Shown: piece after piece, positions 1 to 8,351 of the stretch
Position numbering within the stretch: position 1 is the stretch's first letter
Layout: each line of letters starts with the position of its first letter
NCBI GenBank assembly: GCA_025997955.1
Contig: BNVH01000042.1
Coordinates: forward strand, 1 to 31,075
Direction: 5' to 3'
DNA: 31,075 nucleotides
From: Synergistales bacterium
GTDB lineage: Bacteria; Synergistota; Synergistia; Synergistales; Aminobacteriaceae
Notes under the pieces: model-generated
Database searches by the model: none
The model's input: only the letters and a program-made list of their open reading frames with translations
What the model was told of the DNA's origin: nothing
Made by a program: the position numbers and the translations under genes

Positions 1-34
1 CTTCAATATTTGCAAATCTTTCTTTTATATTCAA
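1..34 (-). CDS. 5' end of an unidentified leftward gene (partial)
   Basis: On the minus strand a GAGGTG ribosome binding site (41-46) lies six bases before a TTG codon (32-34) that opens a frame reading MNIKERFANIE to the window edge without a stop. Only eleven complete codons are visible, so no function can be assigned. The spacing of the Shine-Dalgarno sequence and its position divergent from the tRNA operon support a real start, but the evidence is short. Confidence 0.4.
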   Translation of the reverse strand, partial: MNIKERFANIE

Positions 35-145
35 CTTTTTCACCTCAATAATATTTTTTTGCTTTCTGTATATTATCAAGGTTTTATGTGTTTTTGTTAA
101 GACTGAAAATTTTATGAAACGGCCGTGTCTATTTGATAGCGCGTA

Positions 146-174
146 TTGACATATTTGATTTTTTCTTTTAGAAT
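146..174 (+). promoter_or_regulatory. Sigma70-type promoter of the tRNA operon
   Basis: TTGACA (146-151) and TAGAAT (169-174) are separated by exactly 17 bases, placing the start of transcription near 181, about 35 bases before the first tRNA. This is a near-consensus housekeeping promoter, as expected for stable RNA. Confidence 0.8.
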
Positions 175-216
175 ATCATATCGTGCTGTGAGATTTGCTT
201 GTTCGTTTCGTTATCT

Positions 217-292
217 GCCGGTGTAGCTCAGTTGGTAGAGCAGCTGACTTGTAATCAGCAGGTCGTCCGTTCAAGTCGGATCGCCGGCTCCA
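217..292 (+). tRNA. tRNA-Thr (anticodon UGU)
   Basis: A 76-nt cloverleaf with encoded CCA. The acceptor strands GCCGGTG and CGCCGGC pair with one G-U, the anticodon stem CTGAC/ATCAG encloses a loop with TGT, and the T arm carries GTTCAAG. It is the first of three tRNAs behind one promoter. Confidence 0.95.
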
Positions 293-302
293 TAGGTAAA
301 GT

Positions 303-388
303 GGTAGAGTGGCCGAGTGGTCAAAGGCAACAGACTGTAAATCTGTCGGCTAACGCCTACGTTGGTTCGAACCCAACCTCTACCACCA
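303..388 (+). tRNA. tRNA-Tyr (anticodon GUA)
   Basis: An 86-nt tRNA with a long variable arm, as in bacterial tRNA-Tyr. Acceptor strands GGTAGAG and CTCTACC pair perfectly, the anticodon loop contains GTA, the T arm has GGTTCGAACCC, and CCA is encoded. Ten bases separate it from tRNA-Thr(UGU). Confidence 0.95.
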
Positions 389-415
389 TTTGTTTTTGTT
401 GTTGTTTGTTTTTAT

Positions 416-491
416 GCCGACTTAGCTCAGTAGGTAGAGCACATCCATGGTAAGGATGGGGTCTCCAGTTCGAGTCTGGAAGTCGGCTCCA
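416..491 (+). tRNA. tRNA-Thr (anticodon GGU)
   Basis: A 76-nt cloverleaf with encoded CCA; acceptor GCCGACT pairs with AGTCGGC and the anticodon stem CATCC/GGATG encloses GGT. The order Thr-Tyr-Thr resembles the widespread thrU-tyrU-glyT-thrT-tuf cluster, but here tRNA-Gly and tuf are absent. Confidence 0.95.
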
Positions 492-501
492 GTGAAAGCA
501 A

Positions 502-533
502 GGCTTTAGGAGATTTCTCCTGAAGCCCTTTTA
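502..533 (+). terminator. Intrinsic terminator of the tRNA operon
   Basis: A hairpin with arms GGCTTTAGGAG and CTCCTGAAGCC (one internal mismatch, short ATTT loop) is followed by CTTTT. It starts ten bases after the last tRNA and separates it from the kinase gene. Confidence 0.85.
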
Positions 534-597
534 TTTTCCTTGTTCCGACTCAATCGGCAAACGCCGGTGAACATTCAGCGAAGGTGGTGTGACGCGC

Positions 598-2061
598 GTG
601 AAGTTTGACATTTCGATAAAAAACCGTTTGAGGATTTCAGGTGTTTTTATGCTCGTCACAACCGTTGCGTTTGGGTTGTCCTTGTTTTTCGGGGGCAGGA
701 TTATCTACTTCGAATTACAGGACGAGTCTCTAAGCTCGGGCAAAACGGATCCAGATTATTTTCTCAAGATGGTTGCCTACACTAAAGAAAAATATCTTGA
801 ATCATGGACGAGAGATTTTAATAAAGGGGATTTTGATATAAATGAAGCCTTATCGCAGGCGTCGGAATGGAATGAGCGGTTTGGGAAAGACAGTTTTAAC
901 CTCGCCGTATACAAGAATAAGACGCTGTTGACACGAGGACGTCCAACCATCGAAGAAAACCTCGCCGCTTTGCTTTTCTCGAACAGCGGCGAGCATTTTA
1001 TGTTTTTTGATAATTTAGCCGTGTTTACGACTACCATCGGCGAATATAACGCCGCTTTGGCGTACAATGGCTTTTCCCGCAATCTCTATTACGATGGCGC
1101 AAGCAAAGGAACTTTGAATTTGCTCACCGCTACTATCACGATTCTCCTAACGCTGTTTTTCGTCAACCTCTTTTTGATGCGATTCGTCGCTCGCCCAATC
1201 AATCTCGCGATGACGACCCTCATGGAGGGCATAAGACATATTCGCGACGGCGACCTGGGCTATGAGATCTTCTACCGGGGGCACGACGAGTTTGCGCAAA
1301 TATGCAGCGACTTCAATGAAATGACTTGGAGATTGAATCAGTCCATCAATAGAATACAACAGGAAGAGCAAGTGAGAAGAGAACTTGTCGCTGGAATTTC
1401 GCACGACCTACATACGCCGCTCGCTTCTATAAAAGCCTATGTGGAGGGTCTTGCGAAGGGTGTGGCAAATACCCCGGAAAAACGACAGCATTATTTGAGC
1501 ATCCTGAATCGGAAAACTGAAATAATGGAAAAAATTATCGACCAATTGTTTACTTTTTCCAAGTTGGATATTGAAACTTTCCCCATGCGTTTATCTCGCG
1601 TGGATTTGGGACAGGAGATTATGCGGGTCGTCGGCGAGGCGCGGGACGAGTACCGAGAATCCGGTCTCCTAATTGATATTGCTGAGAATTTGCCAAACGC
1701 GGACGTTGAGATAGACAAAACGCTTTTTAGGAACATCCTCCAAAATATTTTTGAGAACAGCCTAAAATATAAAGATAAAGGCAAAGACAATGTCCATGTC
1801 GATGTAAAACTGCAAAGAAAGAGCGACCATATCGAAATCACTCTTGAAGACGACGGGCCTGGAGTCGAGGGCGACGAGTTAGTTAAAATTTTCGACACCT
1901 TTTACCGCTGCGATAAATCTCGAACTGACGCGGAAAAAGGAAGCGGTTTGGGGTTGGCTATAGCCCGCAAAGTCGCCATGCGATTTGGCGGGGTGATATG
2001 GGCCGAAAACGCTGGCGGCGGCGGATTGGCCATAAAAATAACCCTTCCGATTAGGAGGTGA
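598..2061 (+). CDS. Membrane sensor histidine kinase of a two-component system
   Basis: About 487 residues with the standard order: membrane segment (about 14-33), extracytoplasmic sensor of roughly 140 residues, second membrane segment (about 174-196), HAMP linker, HisKA dimerisation domain with phospho-accepting His (about 269) in GISHDLHTPLASIK, and an HATPase domain with N box (NIFENSLKY), G1 (DDGPGVEG), F box and G2 (GSGLGLAIA). The frame also allows GTG at 589, but the AAGGTGG motif at 581-587 is well spaced only from GTG at 598. The response regulator follows with its ribosome binding site inside this gene's last codons, so the pair is co-translated. The ligand is unknown. Confidence 0.93.
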   Translation: MKFDISIKNRLRISGVFMLVTTVAFGLSLFFGGRIIYFELQDESLSSGKTDPDYFLKMVAYTKEKYLESWTRDFNKGDFDINEALSQASEWNERFGKDSFNLAVYKNKTLLTRGRPTIEENLAALLFSNSGEHFMFFDNLAVFTTTIGEYNAALAYNGFSRNLYYDGASKGTLNLLTATITILLTLFFVNLFLMRFVARPINLAMTTLMEGIRHIRDGDLGYEIFYRGHDEFAQICSDFNEMTWRLNQSINRIQQEEQVRRELVAGISHDLHTPLASIKAYVEGLAKGVANTPEKRQHYLSILNRKTEIMEKIIDQLFTFSKLDIETFPMRLSRVDLGQEIMRVVGEARDEYRESGLLIDIAENLPNADVEIDKTLFRNILQNIFENSLKYKDKGKDNVHVDVKLQRKSDHIEITLEDDGPGVEGDELVKIFDTFYRCDKSRTDAEKGSGLGLAIARKVAMRFGGVIWAENAGGGGLAIKITLPIRR

Positions 2062-2066
2062 GCTGA

Positions 2067-2804
2067 ATGTCTCAAAGGGTGTTGATAATAGAAGACGATT
2101 TATCCTTGGCGGAGATAGAACGAGATTTTTTGGAGATAGACGGCTTCGAAACCTGCATAGCGGGCGACGGCAAAACGGGGCTCGAAAAAGCTCGGAGCGG
2201 TGTTTATGATTTGATACTGCTCGACCTGATGCTTCCCGGTTTGGACGGATTATCTCTTTGCAAGCTAATCCGAAACGATACAAATATACCGATACTTATG
2301 GTCTCGGCGAAACGAGAGGACGCTGACAAGATTCGCGGGCTCGGCCTCGGCGCCGACGACTATATAACAAAGCCGTTTTCCCCATCCGAGCTTGTGGCGA
2401 GGGTGAAAGCAAACCTTGCGCAGTACAAACGGATGAATAACGCTCCTACGGCAGCAAAAACGCCGGCGTTCACACCTAAAGATGAGATAAAGATAGGCGA
2501 AATAACGGTCAACAAGGCAAGCCGCCGGGTTTTCGCAAGAGGCTTGGAGGTCAGCTGCACAAACAAGGAATACGAACTCTTGCTATTTCTCATGTCCAAC
2601 CCGGACAGAGTTTTTAGTAAGGAGATCCTTTACGATCATGTATGGGGAGAAGACGCCTATGGCGACATCAAAACCGTGCTTGTGCACATCAATCGGCTGC
2701 GTGAAAAAATAGAGGCCGACCCCTCCAATCCATTGTATATAAAGACGGTGCGGGGAGCCGGTTATCGTTTTTCGGGGGAGCTATTCATACATAGTCGTCC
2801 CTGA
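2067..2804 (+). CDS. OmpR/PhoB-family response regulator
   Basis: A 245-residue transcription factor. Residues 4-120 form a receiver domain with acidic pocket E9-D10-D11, phospho-acceptor D53 (in LILLDLMLPG) and invariant K102 (ITKPF). Residues about 145-237 form a winged helix with the typical VHINRLREKIE recognition helix and YIKTVRGAGYRF wing. AGGAGG at 2053-2058 precedes the ATG, six bases after the kinase stop codon. The last few residues (ELFIHSRP) run beyond the usual domain end into an inverted repeat. It is a candidate regulator of the RND efflux operon downstream, whose upstream region carries 11-bp repeats of the sort bound by this family; that link is inferred. Confidence 0.94.
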   Translation: MSQRVLIIEDDLSLAEIERDFLEIDGFETCIAGDGKTGLEKARSGVYDLILLDLMLPGLDGLSLCKLIRNDTNIPILMVSAKREDADKIRGLGLGADDYITKPFSPSELVARVKANLAQYKRMNNAPTAAKTPAFTPKDEIKIGEITVNKASRRVFARGLEVSCTNKEYELLLFLMSNPDRVFSKEILYDHVWGEDAYGDIKTVLVHINRLREKIEADPSNPLYIKTVRGAGYRFSGELFIHSRP

Positions 2805-2875
2805 AAAAGTCTCAAGCGGGGCGAGCCAGTATATGTTTGTTATTATCTACATTTTAGACTTTTTCAGGGTCGACT
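2793..2875. repeat. 83-bp element with 20-bp inverted ends (MITE-like or bidirectional terminator)
   Basis: Positions 2793-2812 and 2856-2875 are inverted copies with one mismatch in 20; the core is CCCTGAAAAAGTCT against AGACTTTTTCAGGG. The 43 bases between are AT-rich at one end. The stop codon of the response regulator (2802-2804) lies in the left arm, and the nuclease gene on the other strand ends three bases beyond the right arm. It could fold in the transcript of either convergent gene, but no U-tract follows an arm and the loop is long. No target-site duplication is evident. Confidence 0.7.
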
Positions 2876-2878
2876 AAA

Positions 2879-3877
2879 TTAGTTCCGTAACCTTTCAATT
2901 TCTTCGCGCGGAAGAGTCGTGTATTGAGCTACTTTTTCTACCGGTAACCCATCGTTCAACAAGTTTCGGGCAACTTCGACTTGCCCTTCCATGCGTCCTT
3001 CCATGCGTCCTTCCATGCGTCCTTTTTCAATACCCTGTTCTACGCCTCTTGCCGTATAAACCTCTTCAAAAATTGATACGTACATAGCCTTCTTCCCCTC
3101 CTCCAATGACGCCGCAAGTGTTTCTATATAATCAAATATCCGCTCTCGATAGTCTTTGCTCGCAAGTTTCATAAGATAGTCTACAGCCAATAATACTAAG
3201 CGTTTGTCTTCTCTATCCCATCCGCGTTCTAACCACAGCTTTGATATATCACGCAAGTATCGGAATTTTTTACTTTCGTCGTCTCCACTCAATAGCTTGC
3301 ACTTTGCCGCATACAAAACTAACCCGACTCGGTTGTCCTCTGACAGAAGCAGAGAGTCCTCCAAGCCTGAAACAACCACATTCACATATTTATAGAGCGA
3401 TTCGACCCCGAAACGCTCTGAGTGATAAAACGTCTTCTCGCCCTTTGGCCTGCTATCTGTTATAACAGCCATACCAACAGGTTCAATTTGATGCTTGAGG
3501 TAAATCAACGACTTGTATTGATACATTCGAGTAGGTAAGTCGCCCTCTCCTCCGCTGCCTTGCACCTCAATATGACAAAGGATTATTTCATCTTCTCCGT
3601 TTTTGAGTTTAATTTGAACCAGTAAATCCGTTCGGTTAGCTCCGCCTCCCAGATCAAAAGTCACTTTTTGAAGTTCTTGCTCCAAAAACTCAGGTTTCTG
3701 ACTTCTGTCCGCCACTTCATAAAGCTCGGGCAGGAATATCTTCAAGGCATCCCAGAAAAAGCGATGAATAACGATTTTCCACAAATTATCGTTGTCTAAG
3801 CGCTCGGTATCACGGAGGTTGTCGTCTTTTGTTTTATCGCTAATTTTTGTTTTGATCCCTTTGTTGACGATAGCCAT
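2879..3877 (-). CDS. Rpn/YhgA-like PD-(D/E)XK nuclease family protein
   Basis: A 332-residue protein of the family annotated as recombination-promoting nuclease or putative transposase. The N-terminal half has the PD-(D/E)XK core: D84 in NRTDLLVQIK and E104-x-Q106 in CHIEVQG, with the YQYKSLIYLKH helix after it. The C-terminal tail has a triplicated GRME motif and a short helical segment (NLLNDGLPVEKVAQYTTL) common in this family. GGAGGG lies ten bases before the ATG. The Rpn family is known for RecA-independent DNA cleavage and is often present in several copies per genome. It is convergent with the two-component genes and carries no obvious terminal repeats of its own. Confidence 0.85.
   Translation of the reverse strand: MAIVNKGIKTKISDKTKDDNLRDTERLDNDNLWKIVIHRFFWDALKIFLPELYEVADRSQKPEFLEQELQKVTFDLGGGANRTDLLVQIKLKNGEDEIILCHIEVQGSGGEGDLPTRMYQYKSLIYLKHQIEPVGMAVITDSRPKGEKTFYHSERFGVESLYKYVNVVVSGLEDSLLLSEDNRVGLVLYAAKCKLLSGDDESKKFRYLRDISKLWLERGWDREDKRLVLLAVDYLMKLASKDYRERIFDYIETLAASLEEGKKAMYVSIFEEVYTARGVEQGIEKGRMEGRMEGRMEGQVEVARNLLNDGLPVEKVAQYTTLPREEIERLRN
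2986..3021 (-). repeat. Three 12-bp tandem repeats inside the nuclease gene
   Basis: Three identical copies of CTTCCATGCGTC in tandem (2986-2997, 2998-3009, 3010-3021) encode the repeated GRME peptide near the C-terminus. The unit is a multiple of three, so gain or loss of copies would change linker length without breaking the frame. Confidence 0.9.
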
Positions 3878-3914
3878 CTAAATTTGTCCCTCCACGTTTA
3901 CCATCCTATAAATC

Positions 3915-3920
3915 ATTATA
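3915..3920 (-). promoter_or_regulatory. Probable -10 box for the nuclease gene
   Basis: On the minus strand a perfect TATAAT lies about 38 bases upstream of the nuclease start codon. No good -35 hexamer is seen at the expected distance, so this is only a partial promoter call. Confidence 0.35.
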
Positions 3921-3997
3921 AACGAATTTATTACAAGAGATAGAGCCAACATCGTGACTGTCTATTCCTAAGGAGAATCCGTATATAGAACAAAATG

Positions 3998-4063
3998 CGA
4001 AGTTTACCAAAATTTAACCTTTATTTACCCCTCAATTTATCGCTGCTTACCTTTCAATTTACT
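3998..4063. promoter_or_regulatory. Six phased 11-bp direct repeats upstream of the efflux operon
   Basis: Six consecutive 11-base units start at 3998, 4009, 4020, 4031, 4042 and 4053. Their last six bases read TTTACC, TTAACC, TTACCC, TTTATC, TTACCT and TTTACT. One unit per helical turn puts every copy on the same DNA face, as in the direct-repeat operators of OmpR/PhoB/PhoP regulators. A possible -10 (TAGTAT, 4073-4078) follows the last unit, so the repeats cover the -35 region. The likely ligand is the response regulator at 2067-2804, by inference. Confidence 0.65.
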
Positions 4064-4143
4064 ATCCCTTGTTAGTATTCATTTGCGGCCACGGCGCGGG
4101 AGGAATTCGCGCGGTTGCTAATTCGACAAAGGGGAAGGTAGAC

Positions 4144-5271
4144 ATGTATAAAAGCGTACTTAGCAAGTTGAATAAAATAGGGGTGCTTTTCTGGTTAGCG
4201 GCGATAGGGACGGGCGTGTTTGTTTTGACGTTAGAGGTTCAGGCAAAGCTGAAGGAAGCTGCGGCAAACGTGGCGTCTTTGGCCCAGACGGAGGAAACGC
4301 GTCGTCCGGTGAGTCTTATCACGGTGACGCCGACGACTTGGGAGTCCTGGAGAAGCTACTACGGGCAAGCCAAGGCCGCGCATACGCAGGACGTGACCTC
4401 CTACGTGCGCGAGATTGTCCAGACCGTACACGTGGAGGTGGGGGACGTCGTCAAGGCGGGAGATACGGTCGTATCCCTGCGGAAAATGGATTATGCCGCC
4501 AACGCGACGGCCAGTCGGGCGGGACGCCAAGAAGCCAAGCTGAACTACAACCGGCTTTTGGAACTCAGCAAAAAAGGCGGGGTGGCCCAATCGGAGGTAG
4601 ACAAGGCCTATGCCGTAATGAAATCGTTGGAGGCCAGCGATCAATCCTCTCGCTCCGCGCTTCAGAGGGTGGAGCTAAAGGCCAGCATCAGCGGCGTCGT
4701 CACGGAGCGCAACGTAGAACCAGGCGAGGTCGCGGAGGTCGGCAAGTCTCTCATTTCTATCGTAGACCCCTCTGATATGGAAGCCCAATTGATGGTTTCC
4801 AAAAAGGACATCCACAACATTGGCAAAGAGACTCCGGTGGAGTTGCTTATGGACGAAGTCGCCGGCAAGGGATGGGTCAAGCGGCTAAGCCCCAAGGCTC
4901 AGCTGGGTTCTGGGCTGTATCCCGTCGTCGTCGGACTGTCCGCCGACAGCCGTATCTTGCCCGGCGCTTACTTAGAGGGGCGTTTTCTCGTCGAGAGGAA
5001 GAGCGGGGTCATAGTCATTCCGTCGGATAGCGTCATGTACCGAAGAGACAAGCAATTTGTCTATGTCGCCCAAAGCGGCGCCGACGGGGACAGGGCCGGT
5101 TTGGTCGAAATTCGTACGGGTGAGGGGAGAAACGGGCGAGTCATCGTCACCGAGGGACTCAAGGCGGGCGACCAAGTTGTCGTCGGCGGCAATAGAACGC
5201 TTTTTGACGGCGCTCTCATCTCGAAGAAGACGGAAGACGTCACTGAAGACATCAACGTCAGGAGGCCGTAA
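4144..5271 (+). CDS. RND efflux periplasmic adaptor (membrane fusion protein)
   Basis: A 375-residue HlyD/AcrA-type adaptor. A single N-terminal membrane segment or signal anchor (about residues 13-30) is followed by the split biotinyl-lipoyl half motifs (VHVEVGDVVKAGDTVVSL, then VELKASISGVVTERNVEPGEV), a short alpha-helical hairpin between them, a beta-barrel and a membrane-proximal domain (IPSDSVMYR..., VTEGLKAGDQVVVGG). The frame stays open upstream to 4069, but ATG 4144 has GGGGAAGG just before it and starts immediately ahead of the hydrophobic segment. It overlaps nothing and sits two bases before the pump gene, so the two are co-translated. No outer-membrane TolC-like gene is present. 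Confidence 0.92.
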   Translation: MYKSVLSKLNKIGVLFWLAAIGTGVFVLTLEVQAKLKEAAANVASLAQTEETRRPVSLITVTPTTWESWRSYYGQAKAAHTQDVTSYVREIVQTVHVEVGDVVKAGDTVVSLRKMDYAANATASRAGRQEAKLNYNRLLELSKKGGVAQSEVDKAYAVMKSLEASDQSSRSALQRVELKASISGVVTERNVEPGEVAEVGKSLISIVDPSDMEAQLMVSKKDIHNIGKETPVELLMDEVAGKGWVKRLSPKAQLGSGLYPVVVGLSADSRILPGAYLEGRFLVERKSGVIVIPSDSVMYRRDKQFVYVAQSGADGDRAGLVEIRTGEGRNGRVIVTEGLKAGDQVVVGGNRTLFDGALISKKTEDVTEDINVRRP

Positions 5272-5273
5272 CA

Positions 5274-8200
5274 ATGGGAGGATTCATACGCTTTTGTATC
5301 CATAGACCTGTCTTCACCTGGTGCGGCGTGGTTATTTTTGTGATTTTGGGATTGTTCAGCTATACGACATTGGGAGTGACGCTCTTCCCCGAAGTGGAGC
5401 TGCCCGTTGTGCTGGTTCAGACGAAATACGCGGGGGCCAGTCCCAACGAGATAGAGCAGTTGGTCTCAAAACCCATAGAGGACGCGCTGGCCGACTTGGA
5501 AAATCTCAAGAATCTCACCAGCTATTCCCAGGACGGCGTCTCCATAGTGGCCGTCGAGATGCGGACGGGTTCTGACCCTGACATAGCGTTAGTCAATATC
5601 AACAACAAGGTAAAAGCGGCGCGGCAGGCCCTGCCGGACGACGTTGAGGAGCCAGTTTGCACGAAGGTAGACATCAACGCCGAGTCATTTTTGACCGTCT
5701 CCTTCACCTCGACTCTGCCGGAGAAGGACGCGAAGCAATACATCGAGGACAGAATAAAACCCATCGTAGCCCGCGTCGAAGGGGTGGGGCAAGTACAGGT
5801 TTTGGGCGGCATGACCCGTGAAATTCAGATTATTCTGGACCCAGTGGCCCTATCAGACTACAACGTTACATATCAGAGAATCTGCGCTGTCGTGGCGGCG
5901 AACAACATCACGAACCCCTCAGGCTACATTACGCAAAAACGTGACGAAATTTCCCTGCGTTTAGTCGGGGAATTCAACGAGGTGGAACAACTCGAAAACA
6001 TCATAATCCCAACCGCGTCGGGACAACCCATACCGCTTTCGCTCTTAGGGCGGGTGGTGGACGGCTCGGAGCCCGTGCGCGCCATCGCTAGGGTCAACGG
6101 GGAACCAGTCATTCAGATGCAAATAAGCCCCCGCGCCAATGCCGATGTCGTGGCCGCCGGCAGGGAAGTCAAAAAAGGCTTGGAAGCGGCTCTGAAAAAC
6201 CTTCCCGAGTTCAAAGCTACTTACACTGACGACGACACGCCGTTCATTGAGGTCTCGGTCAAGAACGTCATCCGAGACACTGCTATCGGCGTCATTCTGA
6301 CATGCCTCGTCATCTACTTGTTTCTTAGGCGCATCTCGGCCACGCTCGTCGTCGCCGTCTCTATGCCTGTGGCGTTTATGGGAACGTTTGTGCCCATGCA
6401 GGCTCTCGGCTACACGCTGAACCTCATGAGCACGCTGGGGCTGGCGCTCTCTATGGGTACGTTAGTCATGAACGCGATTTTAATAATCCAGAACATCTAT
6501 CGCTACCGCGACTTGGGCTACGAGCCCTTTGAGGCCGCCGAAAAGGGCACGGAGGAAATTTCCGTCTCCGTTCTGGCCGGAGTCTTGACCAACCTTGGGG
6601 TTTTTTTGCCCGTGGCCCTGATACACGGAGTGGCGGGACAGTTCTTGGCTCCTTACGCCGTCACAATCCTCTACGCGACGCTTCTATCCCTGTGGGTTAC
6701 CATGTCCGTGACGCCCTGCATGGCGGCGCGCATAACATCGGGTAGCGAAATATCCCTCGTGAGCCGCGTTCTGACCGGCTGGTGGAACTGGCTCTACGAG
6801 AGTTTTAAGGATCTGTTCATGTTTTTTCTCCGTCGCTCTACGCGACACCCGGTTATTACCATGCTTATTTTTGTGGGGTTAACGTATGGGGCGCTGACGC
6901 TGGGTGGGCTTATCGGCGCGCAGTCCATTCCGGTCGTCGATGACGGGAAGATCAGAATAAAGCTGACGCTCGGCAACAGCTCCTCTATTGAGGAAACCGA
7001 GAAAAAAGTCCAAATGTTGGAAGCGTTCATTGATACGCTGCCGGAACGGCGGGAGTACATTCGCGACGTTGTCTCGACGGTGGGGGCTAACGCGCGGAGC
7101 AGTTCCGTCAACCGGGCATCCGTCCGCGTTTACTTGGTAGACAGTCCCAGTCGTCCCTCGACCCAGGACGTGGCGGATAAAATTCGTTCCTTCTTGGCTA
7201 CGCTTGAGGGTGCGGAATACGTCGTCAACGACACTCGCAGCGGCGGCTTCGGCGGCGACCCCATTGAGATACGTATCAAGGGCGAGAACATGGACGTTCT
7301 CTACTCAATCGCGGAGGAAATTCGAGCCAAGGGGAGCGCGATTCCCGGTGTGCGCGACCTGACGATTGAGACGGAGATGGGGAAGCCTGAGCTTCAGATT
7401 GTCCCCATCCGGTGGCGTCTTGCGCCCTTGGGCCTGAACCTTTCAGACCTCGCCAGCATAGTGAGGGGCTACCTTATTGGCAACGAGTCCGGAAAATTTC
7501 GCCGCGATGGATTTGAGTACGACATCAAAGCCCGGATAGACCGCAAAAAGGCGAGCGACATCTACACAGTGGCGGAGCTGCCTATAATGACTAACTATGG
7601 ATTAGTGCCGCTCGAGGAAATGGCGGACGTGGTCTGGTGGGACGCGCCGACGGAGATTCGCCGCGTCGACCGCGAGCGCGCGGTGGTCGTCACAGGCAAC
7701 GTTCGCTACATTACGGCCGGCGAGGGTAACGAAAAGATGAGACAACTCCTTTCCACGTTCACCCTGCCCGATGGTTACTCCGTCAGCTTAGGCGGCGAGG
7801 AAGAAGATATGGCGGAGGAGTTCGCGGAGCTATTCCGCGCCATTGGCATCGCCATCCTGATAACCTACATCGTCGTGGCGGCCATCATGGAATCCTGGGC
7901 TTACGCCTTCATCATTTTGCTGACGGTTCCGATGGCTCTAATTGGGGTCGTCCCCGCTATGCTGGTCACGGGAACGTCCATATCCATCTTCGCGCTCATA
8001 GGCGTCATAATGCTTATAGGTATGGTAGTCAACAATGCTATCGTCGTCGTAGACTACGCGGAGACCCTGCGGCGCGACGAAAACGTGCACCCTTACCAAG
8101 CTATAGAGCAGGCCTCTGAGGTACGTTTCAAAGCCTTGGTCATGGCCATAGCGACCTCAGTGGTGTCCATGCTTCCCTTGGCGATGTCCACCGGCGGCGC

Positions 8201-8330
8201 TTCGGCGATGCGCTCTCCCATAGCTGTAGTCGCCATCGGCGGCCTGTGCGCCGGAGGATTTCTGGCCCTCTTGGCCATTCCCGCGGCTTACAAAATCTAC
8301 TGGAGCATCCGCCTCCGTCTAAGCCATTAG
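5274..8330 (+). CDS. RND-family efflux pump, inner-membrane subunit (AcrB/HAE1 type)
   Basis: A 1018-residue protein of normal family length with duplicated halves, each one membrane helix, a large periplasmic porter/docking domain (about 35-320 and 560-830) and five further helices. Family motifs include FPEVELPVVLVQTKYAGASPNE-type N-terminal sequence and GIAILITYIVVAAIMESW before the last helices. In TM4 the AcrB proton-relay pair D407-D408 is replaced by M399-N400 (TLVMNAILIIQNI), and in TM10 the Lys940 position is N920 (VVNNAIVVVDY). Proton coupling must differ or be lost. Its start codon is two bases from the adaptor's stop. Confidence 0.93.
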   Translation: MGGFIRFCIHRPVFTWCGVVIFVILGLFSYTTLGVTLFPEVELPVVLVQTKYAGASPNEIEQLVSKPIEDALADLENLKNLTSYSQDGVSIVAVEMRTGSDPDIALVNINNKVKAARQALPDDVEEPVCTKVDINAESFLTVSFTSTLPEKDAKQYIEDRIKPIVARVEGVGQVQVLGGMTREIQIILDPVALSDYNVTYQRICAVVAANNITNPSGYITQKRDEISLRLVGEFNEVEQLENIIIPTASGQPIPLSLLGRVVDGSEPVRAIARVNGEPVIQMQISPRANADVVAAGREVKKGLEAALKNLPEFKATYTDDDTPFIEVSVKNVIRDTAIGVILTCLVIYLFLRRISATLVVAVSMPVAFMGTFVPMQALGYTLNLMSTLGLALSMGTLVMNAILIIQNIYRYRDLGYEPFEAAEKGTEEISVSVLAGVLTNLGVFLPVALIHGVAGQFLAPYAVTILYATLLSLWVTMSVTPCMAARITSGSEISLVSRVLTGWWNWLYESFKDLFMFFLRRSTRHPVITMLIFVGLTYGALTLGGLIGAQSIPVVDDGKIRIKLTLGNSSSIEETEKKVQMLEAFIDTLPERREYIRDVVSTVGANARSSSVNRASVRVYLVDSPSRPSTQDVADKIRSFLATLEGAEYVVNDTRSGGFGGDPIEIRIKGENMDVLYSIAEEIRAKGSAIPGVRDLTIETEMGKPELQIVPIRWRLAPLGLNLSDLASIVRGYLIGNESGKFRRDGFEYDIKARIDRKKASDIYTVAELPIMTNYGLVPLEEMADVVWWDAPTEIRRVDRERAVVVTGNVRYITAGEGNEKMRQLLSTFTLPDGYSVSLGGEEEDMAEEFAELFRAIGIAILITYIVVAAIMESWAYAFIILLTVPMALIGVVPAMLVTGTSISIFALIGVIMLIGMVVNNAIVVVDYAETLRRDENVHPYQAIEQASEVRFKALVMAIATSVVSMLPLAMSTGGASAMRSPIAVVAIGGLCAGGFLALLAIPAAYKIYWSIRLRLSH

Positions 8331-8351
8331 TCACACGGACAGACTTGGTTA

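Noticed and set aside
199..453. Open frame of 84 codons at the tRNA cluster
   Set aside because: It runs straight through two tRNA genes and into a third, and has no ribosome binding site; it is a chance frame.
2986..3021. Short tandem repeats considered as a CRISPR-like array
   Set aside because: Units are 12 bp with no spacers and lie in frame within the nuclease gene, encoding a GRME repeat.
3998..4063. Phased repeats considered as replication iterons
   Set aside because: The 11-bp period, position just before an efflux operon and absence of a rep or dnaA gene fit an operator array better than an origin.
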